From: Flavobacteria bacterium RIFCSPLOWO2_12_FULL_35_11
Lineage (GTDB): Bacteria; Bacteroidota; Bacteroidia; Flavobacteriales; Flavobacteriaceae
DNA length: 45,526 nt
NCBI GenBank assembly: GCA_001800975.1
Contig: MGWK01000069.1
Span: forward strand, 1-45,526
Reading direction: 5' to 3'
A program made the position numbers and the translations under genes. Position 1 is the stretch's first letter, and every line of letters starts with the position of its first letter. Under the pieces are notes generated by a model. The model was not told the origin of the DNA and did not search any database. It was given only the letters and a program-made list of their open reading frames with translations. This document shows, in pieces, positions 1-8,487 of this stretch.

Positions 1-126
1 GAACATAATATAGCTTTAAATGGTTCATCCAGCCAAACAGCTCCATACAAAGTTGTGTATCCTTTTTCACTGGCACGAATAAGTGAAGGAAAAGGTGCTT
101 TTTTACAAAATCCTGGTTATAATTAA
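1..126 (+). CDS. SusD/RagB-family lipoprotein, C-terminal end only
   Basis: The first 41 codons, read from base 1, end with 'YPFSLARISEGKGAFLQNPGYN' split here as YPFSLARISEGKG and AFLQNPGYN before a TAA. The pattern 'YP(I/F)...QNPGY' is the usual last segment of SusD/RagB surface glycan-binding lipoproteins, which sit on a SusC TonB-dependent receptor as its lid. The rest of the gene, and presumably its susC partner, lies left of the window. It is the 3' end of a first SusC/SusD pair, and the GH109 gene begins 139 bases downstream. The family call rests only on the tail motif and the PUL context. Confidence 0.75.
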   Translation, partial: EHNIALNGSSSQTAPYKVVYPFSLARISEGKGAFLQNPGYN

Positions 127-134
127 TATATAGG

Positions 135-223
135 AGGACTATCAATCTATCTTTTAACCAAAGTTAGAATGATAGTCCTTAATAAAGTTAAAGTTGAAGT
201 AAATGGATTCACATTACTTCAAC
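135..223 (+). other. two stem-loops after the susD end
   Basis: Bases 135-144 (AGGACTATCA) pair perfectly with 170-179, and the 25-base loop between them has weak internal pairing. A second stem pairs 193-205 with 212-223 (GTTGAAGTA.. / ..TACTTCAAC, one bulged A) around a 6-base loop. Neither is followed by a T tract on the + strand, so a classical intrinsic terminator is not certain. They may instead be 3' stabilising or processing hairpins between susD and the GH109 gene. Confidence 0.5.
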
Positions 224-265
224 CTTAAAAAAAAATAAAAGAACACAATAAAACCATTTGAAAAA

Positions 266-1615
266 ATGAATTCTAGACGAAATTTTATAAAAAAAACCGC
301 GATTGTGGGAGCGGGAATAACCCTTGCACCGAGTTTAACTTTTGGATTTAACAGTCCTCAAAAATTAAAGGTTGGAATGATTGGTGTAGGTCTCCGTGGC
401 ACAAATCATTTGAATAATTTGTTGTTAAGGGACGATATTCTGATAACAGCAATTTGTGACATTGACCCAAAAAGGATAACCATAGCACTTGATGAAATTG
501 TGAAAAGCGGAAACAAAAAACCGTTGGTTTTTGGAAGTAATGATTTTGACTACAAAAACCTTTTGGCGTTGAAAGATGTTGATGCAGTAATTATTGCAAC
601 GCCTTGGTTATGGCATACACGTATGGCGAAAGATGCTATGCTAGCCGGTAAATATACCGGTTTGGAGGTCTCGGCCGCCAATACTTTGGAAGAATGTTGG
701 GATTTGGTAAATACACATGAACAAACCGGATCGCATTTAATGATTCTGGAAAATGTGAATTATCGAAGAGACATTATGGCGGTGTTAAATATGGTGAAAC
801 AAAATGTTTTTGGAGAACTGGTTCATTTTAGATGTGGTTATCAACATGACCTTCGTTTTGTGAAATTAAATGATGGCATTACTCCTTATGGAAAAGGGGT
901 TGAATTTGGAGAAAAAGGTATTTCTGAATCTACATGGAGAACACAACATTCATTGTTAAGAAATGCTGATGTATATCCAACTCACGGAATTGGGCCTATA
1001 GCAGCTATGTGTGACATAAACAGGGGAAATCGTTTTTCATCTCTAACATCAAACGCTACTAAGGCAATTGGTTTGCATGATTATATCATTAAGAATGGTG
1101 GTGAAAATCATCCCAATGCCAAATTAAAATTTAAGCAAGGAGATGTAATCACCACAACTATTGAAACTACCAATGGCGAAACCATTATTGTAACCCACGA
1201 CTGTAATTTACCAAGACCTTATTCGCTTGGGTTTAGAGTGCAAGGCGCTAATGGATTATGGGAAGATGACGGAAACAGAATGTATATTGAAGGAAAATCT
1301 AAACCTCATGAATGGGATACTGCAGATGATTGGTTAAAGAAATATGACCACCCGCTTTGGAAGAAGTATGGTGAGTCTGCATCAGAGGCAGGACATGGGG
1401 GTATGGACTTTTTTGTCTTAAATGCGTTTGTAGAGGCAGCAAAATTAAATATTGCGCCACCTATGGATGCCTATGATGCGGCTGCTTGGAGCGCTATTAC
1501 GCCGCTGTCTGAAATTTCAATAGAAAATAATGGGGAACCTCAAGATTTTCCAGATTTTACTAGGGGTAATTGGGTCAACAGGAAACCTTATAATTGGATT
1601 AAAGACGAGTATTAA
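266..1615 (+). CDS. GH109-type alpha-N-acetylgalactosaminidase (Gfo/Idh/MocA fold, Tat-exported)
   Basis: This 449-residue protein starts with a twin-arginine signal (SRRNFIKK, residues 3-10, then a hydrophobic stretch to about 28). An NAD-binding Rossmann start follows (VGMIGVGLRGTNH, about 36-48). The central part matches GH109 rather than ordinary dehydrogenases: 'WRTQHSLLRNADVYPTHGIGP' (split: WRTQHSLLRN / ADVYPTHGIGP), with Y237 and H240 in the YPTH motif at the spacing of the active-site Tyr/His reported for the Elizabethkingia GH109 enzyme. 'INRGNRF' and a C-terminal 'GHGGMDFFVLNAF...YDAAAWSAI' also match. GH109 enzymes use a bound NAD+ to hydrolyse terminal alpha-GalNAc. The length is normal for the family. 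It lies 28 bases before the DUF4832 gene, in a likely three-gene operon. Alternative: a sugar oxidoreductase. GH109 is favoured by motif and by the GalNAc-type catabolic genes nearby. Confidence 0.85.
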   Translation: MNSRRNFIKKTAIVGAGITLAPSLTFGFNSPQKLKVGMIGVGLRGTNHLNNLLLRDDILITAICDIDPKRITIALDEIVKSGNKKPLVFGSNDFDYKNLLALKDVDAVIIATPWLWHTRMAKDAMLAGKYTGLEVSAANTLEECWDLVNTHEQTGSHLMILENVNYRRDIMAVLNMVKQNVFGELVHFRCGYQHDLRFVKLNDGITPYGKGVEFGEKGISESTWRTQHSLLRNADVYPTHGIGPIAAMCDINRGNRFSSLTSNATKAIGLHDYIIKNGGENHPNAKLKFKQGDVITTTIETTNGETIIVTHDCNLPRPYSLGFRVQGANGLWEDDGNRMYIEGKSKPHEWDTADDWLKKYDHPLWKKYGESASEAGHGGMDFFVLNAFVEAAKLNIAPPMDAYDAAAWSAITPLSEISIENNGEPQDFPDFTRGNWVNRKPYNWIKDEY

Positions 1616-1643
1616 TCGATTTTAATCATAAAAATAACGAAGT

Positions 1644-3011
1644 ATGAAATTTAAATTTTTAATAGGATTGTTTCTTTGTATTTTAATAAGTTGTGGTGGT
1701 AATAGTGTTGATGAAGATCCCGTAGAACCTATAGATAGCACAGTAAGTAACATAACTTATATAGCTTCATCTGATGTCATTTCAAACCCAGAACGTGGTT
1801 TTATGCACTTGTGGAGCGTGAATTCTGAAGGTTTGCCACTTAACTTGGCAACATTGCAAAACTTAAAAAATGAAAACGTAACAATTATTAATCGTGTTTA
1901 TTATTTAGAAGCATTTAAAAATTCGGACTTAAGTTTGGCTCAACTAGATTTGATAAAAACTGATTTTGAAAGACTAAGAAATGCAGGTATAAAATGTATT
2001 TTACGTTTTGCTTACAATGCAAACCAAAATGAAACAGATGCTCCTCTTAACATTATTGAGAGACATTTAGACCAACTAAAACCTATTTTTATGGCTAATG
2101 CTGATATTATTGCATTTGTTCAAGCTGGGTTTATTGGTTCATGGGGTGAATGGTATTATACCACCAACAATTTAAATAGTCTTGAAAATAAAAAGGCAGT
2201 TATTAATAAGTTGTTAGCGGTATTACCAAAAGAAATTAAAATTCAAGTAAGAACACCATTATACAAACAACAAGTTTTTAATTATTCAACAGCTATGGGA
2301 AGTGATGTTGGTTATGGAACTTCAGATATTGCTCGAGTAGGATTTCATAATGATTGCTTTTTAGCAAGTGCGGATGATTATGGGACTTATCAAAACATAA
2401 CTATTGAGAAAAGTTATATAAGTAATGAGGCTTTATATGTGCCAACTGGAGGGGAAACCTGTCCTCCAACCAATGTTCCAATCGCTAGTTGTTCTAAAGC
2501 AGAAACTGAAATGAAGTTGTTAAAATGGACGTATTTAAATCTTGATTATTATGGACCAGTACTTCAAGAATGGAGAAATAATAACTGTTTTACAGATTTT
2601 CAAAAAAAACTAGGGTATCGGCTATTGTTAAAGTCTTCAAGCTTAAAAAAAGAAGCAACTAGCAATAGTAATTTTGAATTAAAAGCCATCATAGATAATG
2701 CAGGATTTGCTCCAATTTATAACACTAAAAAAGCTTTTCTTGTATTTAAATCTGTTACTGATGGTGTAATTTATAAGAAAGCCCTAACATTTGATGTAAG
2801 AAAGGTAATACCTGATTTGGATTATGATTTAAAAGAGTCCGTTAGTATTTCGGGAATTCCAACTGGTAAGTACAAATTATTTTTAAAAATTGAAGACAGG
2901 TCTGCTTCTTTAGCTGAAAAATCAGATTATTCAATTCGTTTAGCAAATAAAGATACTTGGGAATCAATTGAAGGTATCAATGATTTATTACATACCCTAA
3001 CTATTAAATAA
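1644..3011 (+). CDS. DUF4874/DUF4832 lipoprotein, putative TIM-barrel glycosidase-like
   Basis: This is a lipoprotein: MKFKFLIGLFLCILISC gives a lipobox with C17, followed by a flexible acidic linker. The mature part opens with 'SNPERGFMHLW', the hallmark of DUF4874. Barrel-like strands follow, including 'CILRFAYN' (about 114-121) and 'GFIGSWGEWYYT' (about 163-174). The C-terminal section, 'GYRLLLKSSSL' then 'AIIDNAGFAPIYN', is DUF4832, a beta-sandwich. The WGE glutamate is a candidate catalytic acid by analogy with clan A hydrolases, but no activity is established for the family to my knowledge. It sits between the GH109 and the PKD glycan-binding lipoprotein, so a role in surface or periplasmic glycan processing is likely. 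The 28-base spacing to the gene before and 32 to the gene after suggest one transcript. Confidence 0.75.
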   Translation: MKFKFLIGLFLCILISCGGNSVDEDPVEPIDSTVSNITYIASSDVISNPERGFMHLWSVNSEGLPLNLATLQNLKNENVTIINRVYYLEAFKNSDLSLAQLDLIKTDFERLRNAGIKCILRFAYNANQNETDAPLNIIERHLDQLKPIFMANADIIAFVQAGFIGSWGEWYYTTNNLNSLENKKAVINKLLAVLPKEIKIQVRTPLYKQQVFNYSTAMGSDVGYGTSDIARVGFHNDCFLASADDYGTYQNITIEKSYISNEALYVPTGGETCPPTNVPIASCSKAETEMKLLKWTYLNLDYYGPVLQEWRNNNCFTDFQKKLGYRLLLKSSSLKKEATSNSNFELKAIIDNAGFAPIYNTKKAFLVFKSVTDGVIYKKALTFDVRKVIPDLDYDLKESVSISGIPTGKYKLFLKIEDRSASLAEKSDYSIRLANKDTWESIEGINDLLHTLTIK

Positions 3012-3043
3012 AAACTAAAAATTAATCTTTAAATAAATTAATC

Positions 3044-3958
3044 ATGAAAAAATTAAGATTTTTATATTATTTTATGGCTATTTCACTTCTTGCAAGTTGT
3101 GGAACGGACAATAACGAAGCGGATTCCGATGGAGGCATTAAAGCTGATTTTTCATTTACAGTTGATGAAAATGACCCAAGCATCTTTAAATTTACCAATC
3201 TTTCTCAAGGAGCAACCTCTTACAGATGGGATTTTGGAGATTTAAACTTTTATTGTGAATTAGAGAATCCAACTTATAGATATTCTACTGTTGGTGGTGA
3301 AATTGAAGTTACCCTTACGGCAATAAATGAATCTGGGCAAGAAGCTTATGTTACAAAAACTATTAATGCCCCCGTGGTTCTAAATGTTGATATTGCCATT
3401 GATGGTGATTTTGATGATTGGGCACAAGTACCAGTTTTATATGATGAGAGTGCGTTAGGAGCTCTTACTATGCAAAAAATTAAGATGTGGGGTGGAGGCA
3501 ATTATGTTAATGTTTATATAGAAGGAAATACTTCAATGAAGATGGAAGTGGTTGATATGTATATTAATGCGGATGGAAATTCATCTACAGGATTATTAAG
3601 CTGGCAATGGCCTATAAGTTCTGGTGCAGACTTTTTAGTTGAAGGGGCTTTTTTAAACAATGATTGGGGCGATTTGTATCAACATAACGACCCAAGTGGT
3701 GGCTGGGGATGGGCTTGGATAAACAGTGCCGATAGTTTTATGACATCCTCTGGTGTTGTAAATGTTAATGCACAAACAAATGCCCTTGAATTTAGAATTG
3801 CTAAATCAAAATTGGGTGCTCTAGGCAGTACTATTGGTCTTGCTATTTCTGAAATGAATGCAGGTTGGGCCGGAGTGGCAGACTTTCCTAAAGTAACCGG
3901 AACAAGTAGTTTTGTTATTTATGAGCTTCCAAATCAAGCTGTATCTCTTTGTCAATAA
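3044..3958 (+). CDS. PKD-domain surface glycan-binding lipoprotein (SGBP-like)
   Basis: The lipoprotein signal ends at C19 (LLASC). Residues about 34-108 form a PKD domain with the characteristic 'YRWDFGD' and 'VTLTAINESGQEA' motifs. The C-terminal domain (about 112-304) starts 'DIAIDGDFDDWAQVP', the opening typical of CBM9-like and SusE/SusF-type binding modules, and is rich in Trp and Asn. No catalytic motif is seen. The likely role is capture of the target glycan at the cell surface for the SusC/SusD system upstream. The gene closes the GH109-DUF4832-SGBP group. A 15-codon remnant of a close homologue's C-terminus lies about 60 bases downstream, so the gene was probably once duplicated. 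The ligand cannot be told from the sequence. Confidence 0.75.
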   Translation: MKKLRFLYYFMAISLLASCGTDNNEADSDGGIKADFSFTVDENDPSIFKFTNLSQGATSYRWDFGDLNFYCELENPTYRYSTVGGEIEVTLTAINESGQEAYVTKTINAPVVLNVDIAIDGDFDDWAQVPVLYDESALGALTMQKIKMWGGGNYVNVYIEGNTSMKMEVVDMYINADGNSSTGLLSWQWPISSGADFLVEGAFLNNDWGDLYQHNDPSGGWGWAWINSADSFMTSSGVVNVNAQTNALEFRIAKSKLGALGSTIGLAISEMNAGWAGVADFPKVTGTSSFVIYELPNQAVSLCQ

Positions 3959-4016
3959 TGCTATACAAATATTTCAGTTATTGTTGAAATAATATAGGCT
4001 TTGGGACTAATTTTAA

Positions 4017-4067
4017 ATTTCCCCTGAAGTAACCGCGACAAGTTCTTTTGTAATAATAGAATTTTAA
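4017..4067 (+). pseudogene. remnant of a second SGBP gene, C-terminal end
   Basis: Bases 4020-4067 read S-PEVTATSSFVIIEF-stop. The preceding gene ends DFPKVTGTSSFVIYELPNQA, and the DNA is also alike (GAAGTAACCGCGACAAG against AAAGTAACCGGAACAAG). The frame is closed by a TAA just upstream at 4014-4016. This is best read as the last codons of a deleted paralogue of the 3044-3958 gene, left after recombination. Confidence 0.6.
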
Positions 4068-4114
4068 GTGCAAATTTAACACTTTAATTGGATTTCATAA
4101 TTATTTTGAATATG

Positions 4115-4159
4115 CCCTGACAGCTTTTTATAATTGTAATAGCTGCCAGGGTTTTTTTT
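4115..4159 (+). terminator. intrinsic terminator after the GH109-SGBP operon
   Basis: CCCTGACAGCT (4115-4125) pairs with AGCTGCCAGGG (4141-4151) with one mismatch, around a 15-base loop. An eight-T tract follows (4152-4159). It lies about 155 bases after the SGBP stop and before the 4248 gene, separating the two transcription units. Confidence 0.85.
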
Positions 4160-4247
4160 AAATTGAGGACGGATACCATTAATAAAAAAAATTTCGGCGC
4201 CATATTTTGTTGAAAACAAATACGTTTTTAAACGCATTAATTAAAAA

Positions 4248-6461
4248 ATGATAATTAAAAAAAATAGAGTCACTATGTGGAAATCAAATATTTTATTAAT
4301 CAAGGTTTTGTCCGTTGTAATAATATGCATTAACTCAATAAATGCGAAGGAGAATATATATTTTGGAAGTGAGGCCTTAACATTGGCTGTCGCCTCAGAA
4401 AAAACGATGGTCGAGAATTATAAGCTTTTATTACTAGAACAAGCAGATGAAGTGAGCACTTTCCATAAAGTTAACGATAATTCTGCATTAATTCGTAAAG
4501 ATACAAACACCATTAATGTTGAGTATTTTGAAATCGGTAAAGGAGGTAATCAGTTAATAAAACTCGTTAAATATGATGTGAATGTTACTGCCAATGCAAA
4601 AATTACCCGCTTTCGAAACAATCAATATCAGGTTGTAATCAGTGAAATTGACAGGGAAAATTATACAGAAATAAATGGAGAATTAGAATACCTCTCTGAA
4701 GGAAGCTCATGCATTACACTTCGAATTACGCTCCCTTTTAATGGTAATAAATGGCAATGGCATAGCGGCTTGGAGAAATCAGATTTAATGAGGTTGGATT
4801 CGGTCTATGAGGATGCAGTGCAAATATCTACTGTGCTGCCTCCCGACGGGGCTTTCAATGGACAAACATTGGCTGATGGAGGCTATGGCGATCCGGTGGG
4901 TCAAGGATCAATGTCCTTTTATCCACTATGTGCTGTAAGTATAGATAATAATGGGGAAGGATTAGGAATTGATATGTCACTTCCTATAGTTTACCGCCTA
5001 AGTGCGGAAATCAATAAGGGATTAATAGCTGAGTTTGATGTGGCTACCAGCCCGCTAACAGAAAAATTCCCGAACCGTGCCTTTTTCAAATTAAGTCATT
5101 TTAATTTCAATTCCAATTGGGGAATGAGAGCAGCTTTAAAACAATATTATGCCATTTATCCTGAAGCCTTTAAGAAAAGAGTTACCACGGAAGGAGTATG
5201 GCTCCCTTTTACAGCACTCCGGTCAATTCCAAATTGGGAGGATTTTGGTTTCGCTTTTCACGAGACTGCTTGGAATAATTCAGATGAAATGGATGGAAAG
5301 AGTTTACCCAATATACTTTCCGATAAAGGAACCGGAGTATTGAGTTTCCAATACACAGAACCTTGGGATATTCAATTGCCTATACTCACAAAGGATATTC
5401 CTTACAATACGCTTATTTCAGATAAAATGATACCAAGTGAGCATCAACAGTATCTTAAAAATAGTGCAATTGAAGATAAAAATGGTCTTTGGCAAACCCG
5501 GAGACTTGAAACACCTTGGTTTACTTCAGGATGGGCTGTGAGTATCACAACCAATTGCGATCCAGATCTTGAAGGTGTTAATCGTTATCAATATGTAAAA
5601 CAAGATGAAATAACGCCAGCAGTTAATATGAATGTCGATGGTATTTATTTTGATTCAATGGAGTGGAACTGGCATCATGATTTGAATTACCGTCAAGAAC
5701 ATTTTAAATATACAGATTATCCATTGTCATTTTCTAAAAATGTGGCTAGGCCGGCAATATGGAATTTTACTTCTGAATTTGAGTTTATGAAAAAAATTGC
5801 CGATGAAATGCATTCACAAGGAAAATTGGTTATGGGCAATGGTCACGGATGGAATCCATTTGCAGCGGCCAACCTGGATTTGTTTGGTGCTGAATTAAGT
5901 TGGTATTCAACGGGAGACCACAATACGGAAGCATTGGATTTCAAAAGGGCTATATCATTTCAAAAACCAATAGTTTTTCTTTTGAATGAGGGTTTAAATG
6001 ACAAAGCTTTTACTGATTTTCCTTTCAAAGGATATGAAATTTATTTTGAAAAACTTTTGGCTTATGGCTTCTTTCCGTCATTTTTCAGTGTGAATGCTTC
6101 CAGTGATCCTTATTGGAAGGATGCTGAAAAAATAGAAAATGGCCGCCCATTCTTTAAAAAATACATTCCTATCATCAAACAGATTGCAGGAGCTGGCTGG
6201 GAACCAATTACTGAAGCCGTTTGTAATGTTGAATCTGTGCGAATTGAACGCTTTGGAGAGGTTGGAAAACTCTTTTTCACTGTCAGGAATAATGGAAATA
6301 AAGATGTTCAATGCATCGTATCTCTTGACTTGGAGGAGCTCAATATTGTTGGAAAATTTTCAGCCATAGAAATGGTGGGGGCACAACAGATAAAAGTTGA
6401 TAAGAACAAATTGAAACTTGCTATCCCTGCCAATCGTACTCAGGTAATTCAGATATTTTAA
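4248..6461 (+). CDS. exported TIM-barrel hydrolase-like protein, family unassigned
   Basis: A 737-residue protein with a signal peptide. The start could be Met1 or Met11 at 4278, since MWKSNILLIKVLSVVIICINSINA alone is a good Sec signal. Residues about 30-300 look like a beta-rich N-terminal domain, as in GH31/GH36-type enzymes. A barrel-like section follows with 'VDGIYFDSMEWNWHHD' (about 465-480), 'KLVMGNGHGWNPF' and 'LFGAELSWYS'. A C-terminal beta domain closes the protein (from about 650). D in YFDSMEW and E in GAELSW are candidate catalytic acids, but I do not recognise a CAZy family. It is followed after two bases by the 6464 gene, so the two are surely co-transcribed and probably act on the same glycan. 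An exported glycosidase role is inferred from fold-like patterns and PUL location. Confidence 0.6.
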   Translation: MIIKKNRVTMWKSNILLIKVLSVVIICINSINAKENIYFGSEALTLAVASEKTMVENYKLLLLEQADEVSTFHKVNDNSALIRKDTNTINVEYFEIGKGGNQLIKLVKYDVNVTANAKITRFRNNQYQVVISEIDRENYTEINGELEYLSEGSSCITLRITLPFNGNKWQWHSGLEKSDLMRLDSVYEDAVQISTVLPPDGAFNGQTLADGGYGDPVGQGSMSFYPLCAVSIDNNGEGLGIDMSLPIVYRLSAEINKGLIAEFDVATSPLTEKFPNRAFFKLSHFNFNSNWGMRAALKQYYAIYPEAFKKRVTTEGVWLPFTALRSIPNWEDFGFAFHETAWNNSDEMDGKSLPNILSDKGTGVLSFQYTEPWDIQLPILTKDIPYNTLISDKMIPSEHQQYLKNSAIEDKNGLWQTRRLETPWFTSGWAVSITTNCDPDLEGVNRYQYVKQDEITPAVNMNVDGIYFDSMEWNWHHDLNYRQEHFKYTDYPLSFSKNVARPAIWNFTSEFEFMKKIADEMHSQGKLVMGNGHGWNPFAAANLDLFGAELSWYSTGDHNTEALDFKRAISFQKPIVFLLNEGLNDKAFTDFPFKGYEIYFEKLLAYGFFPSFFSVNASSDPYWKDAEKIENGRPFFKKYIPIIKQIAGAGWEPITEAVCNVESVRIERFGEVGKLFFTVRNNGNKDVQCIVSLDLEELNIVGKFSAIEMVGAQQIKVDKNKLKLAIPANRTQVIQIF

Positions 6462-6463
6462 GA

Positions 6464-8419
6464 ATGAAACATAATCGATATTTTTTATGCTTAATTACCA
6501 TTGTTTTTATAAATAATGTTTCTGCTCAGGATTGGACTCGTTATGTGCGTACTTCTGGTCATGGATGTGAAATAAATCAAATTCAGGCGGTTATGGATGA
6601 TGCTCGGAAAACACATCTTTTCGGAATTGAAGTTGATAATGATATCACAGGAAGATACAGCAGTTTTTTAATTCCTGAACAGAAACTGAAGGCTATTAAA
6701 GCTATGGCTGACAGTGCACATGCAGCCAAAAATTATGCTTTTGTGTACACGGCAGGATTAGAGTGTATTACTGATAATTTAATGCCGAAATCCCGTTCTT
6801 TATTTCGTGATCACCCCGATTGGGCACAGCGGAATGTATTAGGAGATCCGGCTGTATTTGGCAAAGAGGCAGCCTTTTGGATTCCTGAGAATTCGGAGGA
6901 TGTCTGGATTTCACCCTATGCAACCGAGTGGCGGGAACGCTACATGGAACGCATTCGGCAAATTGCAGCAACAGGTATTAATGGCGTTTATATAGATATC
7001 CCATACTGGATGACACATTTTGAAGGTTGGGAAGATACATGGGCGAGTTTTGACACTTATACTGTAGCAGAATTTAAGAGAAGAACAGGATTTAATGCTT
7101 TGACTGATTTTAAACCAGGTGACTGGAGTGATCCTGAATTCATTGCATGGGTAGACTTTAGAATCAATAGCATGACGGAGTTCATGGCTGAAATTGATAG
7201 AAATGTAAAATTTATAAATCCCAAATGTCAAACCATAGCGGAAATATATCCAGGAATTGGTGAAGAAGTTGCCAGGGTTGGGGCAGATGTATATGAAATG
7301 TATTCAGTTGTTGATGTAATTGCCCATGAATATAATGTGGGTGATAACAGTGCGAAACGGGAACCGCTGGACTGGATGGAATATATGATTGGAATGTACA
7401 CTTTCAAAGCTTTTGCTGAAGGGAAACCAACTTGGATGCTAAGTTATAGCTGGGATGGAGAAGATAACATATTGCCCTCGGATGCCATTGAAAATCTGGC
7501 AATGAGCCAAGTAATGGCGGGAGCCAATTCATGGGATGCCAAGCGCTTTGTGATGTCCGGTTCTAACGATTATGATGCCAGAACAAGAGTTTATAAATGG
7601 ATAGCGGAGTATGAGAAATTAATTTATGCTCCACGTAAACCTATAGCTCCTGTTGGAATTTATTTTTCCCCAAAAACAAGGAATTATTTTCCCGATGAGT
7701 GGATTGAGGTTTACAAGGGAATTTTTCACTTGTTGTTAAGAGAGCATATTGAATTCGAAATTATCACACTTAGAACATTGAGCACTGCAATGACTAATTT
7801 ATTGATTTTGCCTGATGTAAAATGCATAAGCGATGAAGAATTTAATCAACTTGAGTCATGGTTAAAAAAAGGTAAAACATTGATTTATACAAATGAAACC
7901 GGTTATTTTAATGATAAACGGGAAATTTCCAATAAAAAGATGAGAATGGAGAATCTATCCGGTACTTACACAAATGCCATTCAGATTTCTGAAAATACGG
8001 GGAAAAAGTTCTTTGATTTTTTAGAAGGGAATTTTAATCAATCCGTTTATGAAGGTGAGTATCCTTATTATAAAAGCAATGAGTTAAACAATTTGCTCGA
8101 TCTGATTCATAATTATAAAAACTTTCTGCCTACAATAAAAATTGAAAATGCAGATGTGTGTGTTTCCCAGATTGCTGCTGTCGATGGTAAGCCAACAATT
8201 TTTCTGGCCAATTTTTCCGGATTAAAGGGTAGTGAAAATGCGAATCAAATTCCAGATAAAAATATTAAAGTCACTTTTAATAATGCTGGAAGTGATGCTC
8301 ATATAGTATTTATTCCATTTCTGGGAAAATCGCAGGAATTATATGGAGAATGGCACAATGGTAGCCTTATTGTAAATTTGCCGGAAATTAAGAGAGGAGC
8401 CATCATTCAACTCAATTAA
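6464..8419 (+). CDS. exported glycoside hydrolase-like protein with GATase/trimerisation-like domain
   Basis: The 651 residues begin with a Sec signal (MKHNRYFLCLITIVFINNVSAQ). Residues about 25-390 resemble the barrel of GH42-like and hypothetical glycosyl hydrolase proteins: 'GIEVDNDITGRYSSF', 'HPDWAQRN', 'WISPYATEWRERYMERIRQI', 'INGVYIDIPYW' (about 165-175) and 'CQTIAEIYPGIG' (about 257-268). D in YIDIPYW and E in TIAEIYPG are candidate catalytic residues. Residues about 395-490 ('APVGIYFSPKTRNYF', 'NLLILPDVKCISDEEF', 'WLKKGKTLIYTNETG') look like the GATase-like trimerisation domain found after GH42 barrels. A small beta domain closes the chain. The start codon follows the previous stop by two bases. 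The gene converges with the GH31 gene, and no terminator is evident between them. The exact family and substrate are unknown. Confidence 0.6.
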   Translation: MKHNRYFLCLITIVFINNVSAQDWTRYVRTSGHGCEINQIQAVMDDARKTHLFGIEVDNDITGRYSSFLIPEQKLKAIKAMADSAHAAKNYAFVYTAGLECITDNLMPKSRSLFRDHPDWAQRNVLGDPAVFGKEAAFWIPENSEDVWISPYATEWRERYMERIRQIAATGINGVYIDIPYWMTHFEGWEDTWASFDTYTVAEFKRRTGFNALTDFKPGDWSDPEFIAWVDFRINSMTEFMAEIDRNVKFINPKCQTIAEIYPGIGEEVARVGADVYEMYSVVDVIAHEYNVGDNSAKREPLDWMEYMIGMYTFKAFAEGKPTWMLSYSWDGEDNILPSDAIENLAMSQVMAGANSWDAKRFVMSGSNDYDARTRVYKWIAEYEKLIYAPRKPIAPVGIYFSPKTRNYFPDEWIEVYKGIFHLLLREHIEFEIITLRTLSTAMTNLLILPDVKCISDEEFNQLESWLKKGKTLIYTNETGYFNDKREISNKKMRMENLSGTYTNAIQISENTGKKFFDFLEGNFNQSVYEGEYPYYKSNELNNLLDLIHNYKNFLPTIKIENADVCVSQIAAVDGKPTIFLANFSGLKGSENANQIPDKNIKVTFNNAGSDAHIVFIPFLGKSQELYGEWHNGSLIVNLPEIKRGAIIQLN

Positions 8420-8487
8420 GAACTCCAACTCGCTTGATTGAGCCTTGTTGTACATTTCTTGGGATTGTTTTGTTTAGACTCACATAT

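Noticed and set aside
266-1615. Annotating the GH109-type gene as an ordinary sugar dehydrogenase
   Set aside because: The fold is shared, but the YPTHG and other stretches match GH109 specifically, and a Tat signal with PUL context fits better.
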